From JBFMHP01 sp964557295 (lineage in GTDB: Bacteria > Pseudomonadota > Gammaproteobacteria > RBG-16-57-12): a stretch of 64,000 bases of DNA. The first letter of the stretch is position 1. Every line of letters begins with the position of its first letter. Of this stretch, positions 48,257 through 56,084 are shown one piece after another. The notes beneath the pieces are model-generated. The model saw nothing but the letters and a program-made list of their open reading frames with translations. It had not been told where the DNA came from and made no database searches. Where the stretch lies: assembly GCA_964557295.1 (NCBI GenBank), contig CAZKZP010000015.1, positions 3,598 through 67,597 of the forward strand, given 5' to 3'. The translations under genes were made by a program, and so were the position numbers.

Positions 48257-48818
48257 CCTCAACGACTACAGCACCGAACAACGCACGCGCCTGCTCGCGG
48301 TGGCGCGGCAATCCATCGAGCACGGGTTGAAGTTTCATCGTGAATTGGAGGTCGCCAGCGGCGAGACCGACCCCATCCTCCTGGAAAAACGCGCCAGCTT
48401 CGTCACCCTCTTGCAGAATCATACACTGCGGGGCTGCATCGGCACGCTGGAGGCCTATCAGCCGCTCATTCAGGACGTCGCGCACAATGCCTACGCCGCG
48501 GCCTTCTCCGATCCGCGTTTTCTGCCGGTCGACGGCTCTGAGATCGACGCCCTCAGCATCCATATCTCGATCCTCACGCCGCCACAGCCGATGCAAGTCG
48601 CCTCGGAGCAGGATCTGCTGTGTCAACTCGTCCCAAAGGAAGACGGCTTGATACTCCAGGATGGCATGCACCGCGGCACCTTTCTGCCTTCGGTCTGGGA
48701 ATCGCTGCCCACGCCGCACGAGTTCGTCCGACACCTCAAACTCAAGGCGGGGCTACCGCTCGAATATTGGTCGAATACGATCCGCTGTCAGCGTTATCGC
48801 ACGATCGTGGTCGAGTGA
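48243..48818 (+). CDS. amrA: AMMECR1 domain protein (AmmeMemoRadiSam system protein A)
   Basis: 191 residues from ATG 48243. The AMMECR1 signature LRGCIGTLEAYQPL (about residues 62-75) contains the invariant Cys that could act as nucleophile or modification site. YAAAFSDPRFLPV, SIHISILTPPQP and LPTPHEFVRHLKLKAGLP are also family-typical. Biochemical function is unknown; co-occurrence with MEMO1 and the radical SAM enzyme defines the system. Its stop lies two bases from the convergent pentapeptide-repeat gene. Confidence 0.92.
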   Translation: MSSNDLNDYSTEQRTRLLAVARQSIEHGLKFHRELEVASGETDPILLEKRASFVTLLQNHTLRGCIGTLEAYQPLIQDVAHNAYAAAFSDPRFLPVDGSEIDALSIHISILTPPQPMQVASEQDLLCQLVPKEDGLILQDGMHRGTFLPSVWESLPTPHEFVRHLKLKAGLPLEYWSNTIRCQRYRTIVVE

Positions 48819-48820
48819 AG

Positions 48821-49744
48821 TCAGGGACGGATGCATTTGCCCAGCGAGCCCTGGGCGCAGACCGTTCCGTCCACCCAGATGGCATCGTCGAGCTTAGCGT
48901 TGCCAAAGCGCGCGCCGCTGATATTGGCGCCCGCGAGATTGGCCCGTTGCAGATCGGCCCCCGTCAGGGAGGCGTTCATGAGATTGGCCTTCTCCAGCAC
49001 GGCGTAACTGAGATCCGCGCGATCGAAGCGCGCCGACTGCGCCGTGGCCTCGCGCAGGGTAGCGCCCTTCATTACGCTGTCGGAGAAGTCGGCATAACGC
49101 AGATCGGCCCCGGCAAACACCCCATACGAGAGATCGCCTTTCATGACATGCGCATACGACAAATTCGCCCTGCTCAAATCAGCATTCTGAAATTTGGCCT
49201 TGCTGAGATTGCGATGGTTGAGATCGACATTTGCCAGGCGGCAGTTCGCCCAGTTCACGCCAGGGCCGGGTGGAGCCAGACATTCGCCGGCGAGCATGGG
49301 CTGCGCGGGCTGCAACAGATAGGCCGCGATACTGACCAGGATCAGCCCACCGAGCACCAACAGGATCGGCAGGGCGGAAACCCTGCGTGGCGCCTCCTCA
49401 TGGGGCATCGGCCGATGCGCGGCCGCCGCATCGGCGGGCTTGCGCCGATCATCGGGAAGCTCGCCCGGGGATTCGGCAACCGGCGTATCGAACTGACGTT
49501 CATCCGCACGGCGCAGCGCGGACTTGAGTTTGCTCTCCCTCTGGGGATCGGAAGGATCGATGTTCAGCGCCTCCAGGGCGAAATTCGGCATGTCCTTGAG
49601 CATGGACCATGCACTTTTATCCGATGACACCTCGTCGTTGGGCGTGAGCCGTCCCAGCAGCAGAAAATCGGCCACGGTCCGCGCCGGAAACGGACCGCGC
49701 ACCTGTCCGCCGCTTCGGACATACCAAAAGCTTGGCTTATTCAT
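48821..49744 (-). CDS. GYF_2 domain / transmembrane / pentapeptide-repeat protein
   Basis: 307 residues. The N-terminal GYF_2-like domain (SFWYVRSGGQVRGPFPARTV, about 5-60) is a peptide-binding fold. A polar linker follows, then one TM helix (ALPILLVLGGLILVSIAAYL, about 124-143). Residues about 165-290 are pentapeptide repeats of A-[DN]-L-x-x type (ADLSRANLSYA, GADLQRANLAGAN) that form a right-handed quadrilateral beta-helix. Topology predicts the GYF domain in the cytoplasm and the repeat helix in the periplasm, the reverse of DNA-mimic pentapeptide proteins. Function is unknown. Confidence 0.8.
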   Translation of the reverse strand: MNKPSFWYVRSGGQVRGPFPARTVADFLLLGRLTPNDEVSSDKSAWSMLKDMPNFALEALNIDPSDPQRESKLKSALRRADERQFDTPVAESPGELPDDRRKPADAAAAHRPMPHEEAPRRVSALPILLVLGGLILVSIAAYLLQPAQPMLAGECLAPPGPGVNWANCRLANVDLNHRNLSKAKFQNADLSRANLSYAHVMKGDLSYGVFAGADLRYADFSDSVMKGATLREATAQSARFDRADLSYAVLEKANLMNASLTGADLQRANLAGANISGARFGNAKLDDAIWVDGTVCAQGSLGKCIRP

Positions 49745-49820
49745 GATAATTTATCCGCTGGAATTGCCGACATAACAAAGTATTACGACACACTCACCCA
49801 CTGACTTTAACCAAAACCCA

Positions 49821-51098
49821 ATGGAAATCAAGGCCACGCCGCCCCAGATCTCGATCCCGCACCAGAGCGCAACGCTCTCAGCGCAGTGGCTCGATTCCTT
49901 GCGCATAGGGCAGGTTTTGGAGGCCAAGATCACCGCCAGGCTCGGCGCGGAGCAATACTCCATCGAAGTGCAGAGCACGCGCCTGCTGATCAAATCGACC
50001 CTTCCGCTGCACGAAGGACAAACGATACAACTCAAGCTCGAACGGCTCACCCCCCAGCCGGAATTCAAGCTGGTGATCACCGAAGGCGACGAGCCCGTCG
50101 CACAAGCATTGCGTCACCTGATACCAAAGCAGGCACCGCTCGATCAGTTGCTGGGGCAGCTTCAACAAGTCGTCAGACTGCACCAGGAATTGCCGCGACT
50201 CCAAGCCATTCTTCCCGAGGCCACGCTCAAACTGATCCGGCAACTGCTCGCCAACCTTCCCGATGCCAAGCAGCTTGGTAGCGCGGAAGGACTCAAGAAG
50301 GCCTTGCAGGATTCAGGATTGTTTCTAGAGCAGAAATTGGCGCAGGCAGCCCCGGCGCAGAGTGCGATGACCAGCCTACTCGACAAGGATCTGAAGGTCG
50401 CCCTGCTCACTCTCGCCCGGGAGTTGCGCGAGCTGGACCAGCGCATGCAGGCCGCTCGGCCGAGCGGCGGCGCGCGTGAAGGAAAACCGGCCACTCCTAT
50501 CGCGCAGACGCCGGTCCCCTCGGCCGTCGCCACTGGCGTTTCGACCCCGCCCCCCGAGAGCGGCAAAGGCGCTGCCGCGCCGCTCAAGCCGGGATCCGGG
50601 CAGAGCAGCGACGATGTTTCAGAGCAGGCCCTCATCCGGGAACTGCTGCGGCGGACGGAGTCCTCGATCGCGCGCATCCAGACCCAACAGCTCACCACCT
50701 TGCCCAGCCCCGAAGACCCCAAGGTGGTCTGGACCTTCGAGCTGCCGGTGCACCACCAAGATCGTCTCGAGACCTTGCAGCTGCGCATCCACCGGGACGG
50801 CGGCCATAACCTAGCGCCGGCTGCAAAGCCCGCCTGGAACGTCTTGATCAGCTTCGAACTCCAGACACTCGGACCAGTGCATGTCAACCTGCGCATGGCC
50901 GGCACTGCCCTGCAGGCAGGTCTCTGGACCGAGCATCCGCTGGCACTACGGTTGTTCAATCAACATCTGGGAGAGTTACGCCAGCGCCTCGGGCAAAAAG
51001 GGGTGAACGTCGAGCAGCTGCAATGCCATCACGGCAAACCGCCGCAGTTGATCACGCCGCCTTCACCCCCGCGGCATCTAGTGGATATCAAGATATGA
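49821..51098 (+). CDS. FliK-like flagellar hook-length control protein
   Basis: 425 residues. The C-terminal part (about 305-415) matches the Flg_hook/FliK C-domain: LQLRIHRDGGHNLAPAA, GPVHVNLRMAGTALQAGLW and LGELRQRLGQKGVNVEQLQC. The centre (about 210-265) is Pro/Ala/Gly-rich, like the secreted ruler part of FliK. FliK-type proteins measure hook or needle length and switch export specificity through FlhB. It overlaps by ATGA a gene for an FlhB-like C-terminal domain, which supports the export-switch theme. It may be a second, shorter FliK-like protein rather than the main ruler. No Shine-Dalgarno is evident. Confidence 0.75.
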   Translation: MEIKATPPQISIPHQSATLSAQWLDSLRIGQVLEAKITARLGAEQYSIEVQSTRLLIKSTLPLHEGQTIQLKLERLTPQPEFKLVITEGDEPVAQALRHLIPKQAPLDQLLGQLQQVVRLHQELPRLQAILPEATLKLIRQLLANLPDAKQLGSAEGLKKALQDSGLFLEQKLAQAAPAQSAMTSLLDKDLKVALLTLARELRELDQRMQAARPSGGAREGKPATPIAQTPVPSAVATGVSTPPPESGKGAAAPLKPGSGQSSDDVSEQALIRELLRRTESSIARIQTQQLTTLPSPEDPKVVWTFELPVHHQDRLETLQLRIHRDGGHNLAPAAKPAWNVLISFELQTLGPVHVNLRMAGTALQAGLWTEHPLALRLFNQHLGELRQRLGQKGVNVEQLQCHHGKPPQLITPPSPPRHLVDIKI

Positions 51099-51394
51099 GT
51101 GCCGAACGTCAGCAAGAACTGCTCTCCGCCATCGCCTTGCAATACGACGGCGAAAACGCCCCGGTCGTCACCGCCAAGGGCACGGGAGACATCGCCCGCC
51201 AAATCATCGATATCGCGCGCGAACACCATGTGCCGTTGCTGGAAAACGCCCATCTGGTGCGGATGCTGGTGCTGCTGGATCTGGGGGAGGAAATCCCGGA
51301 GGCGCTGTATGTGGCCATCGCCGAAATCATCGCCTTCGCCTACTGGCTCAATGATGTGGCGCCGGAAGAAGTCCGCAGAGCCGAGCGGGAGTGA
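51095..51394 (+). CDS. FlhB-like C-terminal (cytoplasmic) domain protein
   Basis: 99 residues, starting inside the FliK-like stop codon (ATGA). It aligns by eye with the FlhB/YscU cytoplasmic domain: IALQYDGENAPVVTAKGTGD, then IIDIAREHHVPLLENAHLVRMLVLLDLGEEIPEALYVAIAEIIAFAYWL. It lacks the four FlhB membrane helices, and the autocleavage N-P-T-H is replaced by APVVTAKG. It may modulate the export switch with the FliK-like partner. Such free FlhB-related small proteins are known in flagellated gammaproteobacteria. Confidence 0.82.
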   Translation: MSAERQQELLSAIALQYDGENAPVVTAKGTGDIARQIIDIAREHHVPLLENAHLVRMLVLLDLGEEIPEALYVAIAEIIAFAYWLNDVAPEEVRRAERE

Positions 51395-51395
51395 A

Positions 51396-51806
51396 TCACG
51401 AGGTGGGAGTTTCCTTCTGCGAGCGATGAATCATCACCATCAACTCAGCCTCACCTTGCGCGAGCCCCAGCGTGGTGACGAGATCGCCCGCCTCGGCCCC
51501 TTGCTTAACCATCTCCAGGGCGCGTTTGAGGGTGATGGAATCGACTTCCCGTCCATCGGCGGCCGGCAGCCGTCCGGCCTGCTGCTTGAGCTGCTTTTCG
51601 AGCAGACGAATCTTATCGCCAACGCCGGTGGCGCCGGCTAGCAGGGCCTTGGATTCGCTTTGTTGAACGGCAAGCATGGAAAAGGCCTGATCGAGCCGCT
51701 GCTCCAACCGGGCGAGACGCCGGTTGACGATATTGACGATGACCAGGCTGACGATGACCAGTAAAACGCAGGTGGCGAGTAGTTGGATCAGCAGATCGAT
51801 CAGCAT
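51396..51806 (-). CDS. DUF2802 membrane protein at the end of the chemotaxis operon
   Basis: 136 residues with one N-terminal TM helix (LLIQLLATCVLLVIVSLVIVNI), a coiled coil (about 28-75) and a helical C-terminus (ALEMVKQGAEAGDLVTTLGL). It matches the DUF2802 proteins that sit after cheW in Pseudomonas-type flagellar clusters. The function is unknown. It begins 18 bases after cheW. Confidence 0.75.
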   Translation of the reverse strand: MLIDLLIQLLATCVLLVIVSLVIVNIVNRRLARLEQRLDQAFSMLAVQQSESKALLAGATGVGDKIRLLEKQLKQQAGRLPAADGREVDSITLKRALEMVKQGAEAGDLVTTLGLAQGEAELMVMIHRSQKETPTS

Positions 51807-51824
51807 CGCCGCCGGGAGACTGTG

Positions 51825-52301
51825 CTAGAACTGTGCGATTTCATGCCTCTGATCTTCTGACAAAAACTTGTTCAGATCAACCAGAATCAACAGTTCGCTG
51901 TCGCGGCTCGTAACACCCAGGATGTACTTAGAGTTCTCTTCATTGCCGACATTCGGCGCGGTTTCGATCTGATTGCTCGGGATCTCGGTGACTTCCGCCA
52001 CGCTGTCGACCAGGATGCCGATCACCTGATTTTCGGTTTCGATGATGATGATGCGCGAGGCATCATCGAGTTCCTTGGGCATCAGGCCGAACCGTTGCCG
52101 CGTGTCGACCACCGTCACCACATTGCCGCGCAGATTGATGATCCCCAGGATAAACGCCTGCGCGCCCGGAACCGGGGCGATTTCGGTGACCCGGAGCACC
52201 TCCTGCACCTGCATGACATTGATGCCGTAGGTTTCGTTTTCCAGCCGGAACGTCACCCAGCGGTCGGCATCTCGACTGACTCGTTGCGCTGCTTCTTTCA
52301 T
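51825..52301 (-). CDS. cheW: Chemotaxis coupling protein CheW
   Basis: 158 residues, the length of a single CheW domain. The SH3-like fold signature FRLENETYGINVMQVQEVLR and ILGIINLRGNVVTVVDTRQR are present. CheW links chemoreceptors to CheA in arrays. It lies downstream of parA with no separate parP-type CheW fusion between them, although the intergenic 78 bases carry an inverted repeat. Confidence 0.95.
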   Translation of the reverse strand: MKEAAQRVSRDADRWVTFRLENETYGINVMQVQEVLRVTEIAPVPGAQAFILGIINLRGNVVTVVDTRQRFGLMPKELDDASRIIIIETENQVIGILVDSVAEVTEIPSNQIETAPNVGNEENSKYILGVTSRDSELLILVDLNKFLSEDQRHEIAQF

Positions 52302-52344
52302 TCACGCATCCTCAGAGCAATTCTTTTTGTAATCTCGACAAGGG

Positions 52345-52376
52345 TTTGATCCTTATTATCGTCAGTCAGGATCAAA
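52345..52376. repeat. Inverted repeat between parA and cheW
   Basis: TTTGATCC and GGATCAAA arms of eight bases separated by 16. There is no T tract, so it may be an attenuator, an mRNA-processing hairpin or a protein site; evidence is weak. Confidence 0.35.
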
Positions 52377-52379
52377 GCT

Positions 52380-53222
52380 TTAACCGCCGGGGCATGACGC
52401 AGACGGATGCTCCGCCGGAAGGAAATCGCCGGGCATGGTCTCGGGCGGCGGCACATCCTCGGGGATCAAGCTATAGAGGAGCGATTGGTAGGCGACCGCG
52501 CCGCGCGAGCGCGGCATCATCTGCGCCAGCGGCACACCGTTGCGGCTTGCCTCGCGCAGTTTGGTATCGACCGGGATGGCGGAATTCCAGATTTCCTTGG
52601 GATAGACCTCACGCAGCTGGCGCAGCGCTTCGATGGAGGCCGTAGTTCTGCGATCGAACATGGTCGGCACGATGGTCAACTCCAGCGGCGCTTTGCGCGC
52701 CTTGATCACCATCCCGACGGTGCGCATCATCCGTTCCAGTCCCTTGAGGGCAAGGAATTCCGTCTGTACCGGAATGATCAGGCGCTCGCCGGCGCCCAGC
52801 GCGTTGACCATCAGCACGCCGAGGATCGGCGGGCAATCGACCAGCACATAATCGAAATAATCGGACAGATGCTTCAATGCGGTGGCCAGCACCAGGCCCT
52901 TGCCGTCCTTATTGCCCACTTGCCGATCGAGCGTGGCCATCGCCGAGGATGCCGGCATGAGAAACAGGTTTTCATGGGCGGTCTTTTTGACGATTCCGGC
53001 CGGGAGCGGGCTGCTGGCCAAGGCCTCGACTTGAAACAGATTATGCACGCTCACTTCGATTTGATCGGGATTGAGTCCGAAATAGGCCGTCATCGAACCG
53101 TGCGGGTCCATGTCCACCAGCAAGGTGCGCTTGCCGTATTTGGCCAGCCAGCCGCCGAGGTTCACCGTGGTGGTCGTCTTGCCCACGCCGCCTTTTTGAT
53201 TTGCGATTGCCCAAACCTTCAA
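52380..53222 (-). CDS. parA: ParA-family ATPase (chemotaxis-array positioning type)
   Basis: 280 residues. Deviant Walker A KGGVGKTTTTVNLG (residues 10-23), Walker A' LLVDMDPHGS and Walker B LVDCPPILGVL are intact. In Vibrio and Pseudomonas the ParA/ParC encoded at this site places polar chemotaxis arrays and ensures their inheritance. It sits between motD and cheW, the expected position. A dedicated ParP partner is not found beside it. Confidence 0.92.
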   Translation of the reverse strand: MKVWAIANQKGGVGKTTTTVNLGGWLAKYGKRTLLVDMDPHGSMTAYFGLNPDQIEVSVHNLFQVEALASSPLPAGIVKKTAHENLFLMPASSAMATLDRQVGNKDGKGLVLATALKHLSDYFDYVLVDCPPILGVLMVNALGAGERLIIPVQTEFLALKGLERMMRTVGMVIKARKAPLELTIVPTMFDRRTTASIEALRQLREVYPKEIWNSAIPVDTKLREASRNGVPLAQMMPRSRGAVAYQSLLYSLIPEDVPPPETMPGDFLPAEHPSASCPGG

Positions 53223-53300
53223 TGCCCTGATCCCGTATCAATTTTTCCGATGAACAATGCACATACCATGCCGGCTAACCCGCATGATTCGCGCAGCGCT

Positions 53301-54170
53301 TTATGGCGCCGGGACAGGAGCCTGGCCAGCGGGCTTGTTCAGATCCAGAATCCGCCGCGCCGAATCATCAGCCAGCACGACGATGGCCACGCGCCGGTTT
53401 TGCATGCGGCCGTCCAGTGTCGCATTGTCGGCGATCGGCCGATGCTCGCCGAAGCCGATCGCCGCCATGCGCGATGGATTGACGCCGTTATTCATGAACA
53501 GGTGCACCACGTTCGCCGCGCGCGCGGCCGACAGTTCCCAGTTGGAGGGATACACAGCATTGGCAATCGGCACATTGTCGGTGAACCCTTCGACTTGAAT
53601 CGAGTGGTTGAATTTATTGAGCACGCCCGAGAGCTTCTCCAGCACCGGCATCGCCGTCGGCTGCAACAGCGCGGAACCGCTGTCGAACAGGATCTGGCTC
53701 TTGATGTCGATCTCCACCCACAACTCGTCACTGCTGATCTTGATATCGCCCGCGGCGATGAGATCCTGCATCGCCCCCTGCACCTCGGTGACCACCTGCG
53801 CCATGACATTCTTGCTGGCCAGATCCTGGAGCTTGTTCAAGGATGTCGGACGCTCCCGCATGTCTTCGGCAGCGTAGGTAATACCGGGACCGATGGGATT
53901 GATCTTTTCCACCACACTGAGATCTTCGATGACCGTGGCATAGGTCGGGGTCTCGAGCCGGATGGGCTCGATGCTCTTCGGCGGTCCGTGGAAGGCATCG
54001 ACGATGGAATCGGTCAAGACGCGGTACTTGCCCTCATTGATCGACGAGATGGCGTACATGACCACGAAAAATGCGAACAGCAAGGTGATGAAATCCGCGT
54101 AGGACACCAGCCAGCGGTCGGGATTTTCCTCCAGCTCCGGTTGCCGTCTCCGCACACGCCTTCTCGCCAT
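53301..54170 (-). CDS. motD: Flagellar stator protein MotD (MotB family)
   Basis: 289 residues. A single TM near the N-terminus carries the proton-binding Asp in SYADFITLLFAFFVVMYA (about residues 25-42). The OmpA-like peptidoglycan-binding domain follows, with QVEGFTDNVPI near 190, SAARAANVVHLFMNNGV and LDGRMQNRRVAIVV. With MotC it forms the second stator set typical of Pseudomonas-type polar flagella. It lies eight bases after motC. Confidence 0.93.
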   Translation of the reverse strand: MARRRVRRRQPELEENPDRWLVSYADFITLLFAFFVVMYAISSINEGKYRVLTDSIVDAFHGPPKSIEPIRLETPTYATVIEDLSVVEKINPIGPGITYAAEDMRERPTSLNKLQDLASKNVMAQVVTEVQGAMQDLIAAGDIKISSDELWVEIDIKSQILFDSGSALLQPTAMPVLEKLSGVLNKFNHSIQVEGFTDNVPIANAVYPSNWELSAARAANVVHLFMNNGVNPSRMAAIGFGEHRPIADNATLDGRMQNRRVAIVVLADDSARRILDLNKPAGQAPVPAP

Positions 54171-54178
54171 CCCTCACC

Positions 54179-54928
54179 TCAGAGCTGCTGATAGGTACGC
54201 AGTTTCATTTCGATATACCGCGGGTTTTCACCCTCGGCGATGGAGACCAGTCCTTCCACGATCATTTCATGAAAGCGGGCATGCGCCTGCGCCCGGCTGC
54301 GCAATTTTTGCGCGATAGGCAGAAACACCAGATTGGCCAAGCCCACTCCGTAGATGGTCGCCACGAACGCCGTCGCAACGCCGATGCCGAGCTTGGCCGG
54401 ATCGCTCAGGTTGTACATCACATGAATGAGGCCGATGACGGCGCCGATTATGCCGATGGTCGGCGAATATCCGCCCATGGCCTGGAAGACCTTTGCCGCT
54501 TCCAGCTCCGCGTTTTCCCGCATCTGGATCTCAAGTTCCATGACGTCGCGGATGATATCGGGCTCATTGCCATCGACCAGCAAGGTCAGACCCTTCGAGG
54601 TGAACGGATCCCGTTCGATGTCGAGCATGCCTTCCAAGCCGAGCAGTCCCTCCTTGCGCACAATCTGGCTCCAGTTGAGGATCTTTTTCACCACCAACTC
54701 ATCATGGAGATCCTGTCGGCCGAAAACGATTTTCAGGCTGCCCAGCGCGCGAGTGAATACCGGAAAGGGAGATTGCAGGATGGTGGCGCCCAAGGTGCCG
54801 CCCAGCACGATCAAGACGGCGGGACCATTGATGAGTGCTGAAAGCGAGCCGCCTTCAAGAAACTGTCCCCCGATGATTGCTGAAATGCCGACCAGCAAGC
54901 CGAGCAGTGCGATATAATCCAAGTTCAA
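54179..54928 (-). CDS. motC: Flagellar stator protein MotC (MotA family)
   Basis: 249 residues with four predicted TM helices (for example YIALLGLLVGISAIIGGQFL at the start). MotA-family signatures include GGTLGATILQSP, MGGYSPTIGIIGAVIGLIHV and the charged torque-generating region near LRSRAQAHARFHEMIVEGL. It pairs with MotD to conduct ions and drive rotation. The start overlaps the cheB stop by four bases. Confidence 0.93.
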   Translation of the reverse strand: MNLDYIALLGLLVGISAIIGGQFLEGGSLSALINGPAVLIVLGGTLGATILQSPFPVFTRALGSLKIVFGRQDLHDELVVKKILNWSQIVRKEGLLGLEGMLDIERDPFTSKGLTLLVDGNEPDIIRDVMELEIQMRENAELEAAKVFQAMGGYSPTIGIIGAVIGLIHVMYNLSDPAKLGIGVATAFVATIYGVGLANLVFLPIAQKLRSRAQAHARFHEMIVEGLVSIAEGENPRYIEMKLRTYQQL

Positions 54929-56070
54929 ACTCCGTTAGCCAACGCAGGACCGATCTCGGCAAGCGCCATGATTTTATCGGTCAAACCTGCCTCGGCAACT
55001 GCAAACGGCATGCCATATACAACAGAGCTTTCTTCGTCCTGGGCCCAGATGCGCGCCCCGGTTTTTTTCATCTGGCGGGCGCCTTCACGCCCATCCGCTC
55101 CCATTCCGGTGAGGATGATGCCGAGCGCCTGTCCGGGCGCCGACGTGGCCACCGAGGCGAAGGTCAGATCCACCGAAGGCTTGTAGTTGAGACCGGGATC
55201 ACCGACCTCGACCTTGAGCACCAAGCGACCGGCGCGCTGCTGTAGCAGCATCTGCTTCCCGCCGGGGGCCAGATAAGCGTGGCCCGGCTGCAACGCATCT
55301 CCATCCTCCGCCTCCTTGACCGAAATCGCGCAGATCTGATTCAGACGTTGCGCGAACGCCGTCGTGAATGTGCCAGGCATGTGCTGTACCAGGATGATCG
55401 GCAGCGGGAAAGTGGCTGGCAGCGACGACAGCACCGCTTGTAACGCCACCGGCCCGCCGGTGGAGGTGCCGATGGCGATCAGTTTCAGATTCTGCAACTC
55501 GGCACGGGGTCTGGACGCAGGTGTCGCGATGGGCGCGACGACGGGCGTCCTGGGGGAAGTCGCTTCCTTGTTAATCGCGGTTCGAGCTGCTGCTGCCGCA
55601 GGCCTGGGAATCGGGCTGGATTTCATCGCATCAGTTGCGGGCGGCCGGAGGGGACGCGTGCGCTGCAAGTATCCCTTGCCGGCGATTTCACGCACTCGCA
55701 TGCGCAGCAACACCTTCGCTTCTTCGCGATCCTGCGAGATGTCTTCAAACCGCTTGGGGATGAAATCCAGGGCGCCGGCATCCAGGGCATCGAGGGTTGC
55801 CTTGGCCCCATCCGTGGTCAAGGATGAAAACATGAGTATCGGAGTGGGACAGCGCTGCATGATGTGCTTGACGGCGGTGATGCCATCCATCACCGGCATC
55901 TCCACATCCATGGTCACCACATCGGGTTTGAGCTCTTCGACCTTGCGGACCGCCTCAGCGCCGTTCTCGGCGAAATCGATCACCTTGAGACCGGCATCAG
56001 CTTCCAGAATGTCTGCAATGCGTCTGCGGAAAAACCGCGAATCATCGACAACCAAGACGCGTATGGTCAT
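54925..56070 (-). CDS. cheB: Chemotaxis methylesterase CheB
   Basis: 381 residues. The receiver is about 1-120 (VVDDSRFFRR, VVTMDVEMPVMDG). An Ala/Pro-rich linker (about 135-190) leads to the methylesterase domain with catalytic Ser in IGTSTGGPVALQAVL, His in LVQHMPGTFTTAF and Asp in GMGADGREGARQM. It removes methyl groups from chemoreceptors for adaptation. The linker is longer than in E. coli CheB. Confidence 0.96.
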   Translation of the reverse strand: MTIRVLVVDDSRFFRRRIADILEADAGLKVIDFAENGAEAVRKVEELKPDVVTMDVEMPVMDGITAVKHIMQRCPTPILMFSSLTTDGAKATLDALDAGALDFIPKRFEDISQDREEAKVLLRMRVREIAGKGYLQRTRPLRPPATDAMKSSPIPRPAAAAARTAINKEATSPRTPVVAPIATPASRPRAELQNLKLIAIGTSTGGPVALQAVLSSLPATFPLPIILVQHMPGTFTTAFAQRLNQICAISVKEAEDGDALQPGHAYLAPGGKQMLLQQRAGRLVLKVEVGDPGLNYKPSVDLTFASVATSAPGQALGIILTGMGADGREGARQMKKTGARIWAQDEESSVVYGMPFAVAEAGLTDKIMALAEIGPALANGV

Positions 56071-56084
56071 TTATTCCTCACCCG

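Noticed and set aside
52407..54191. A 594-codon plus-strand open frame over parA and motD
   Set aside because: It is antisense to two well-identified genes and has no family features.
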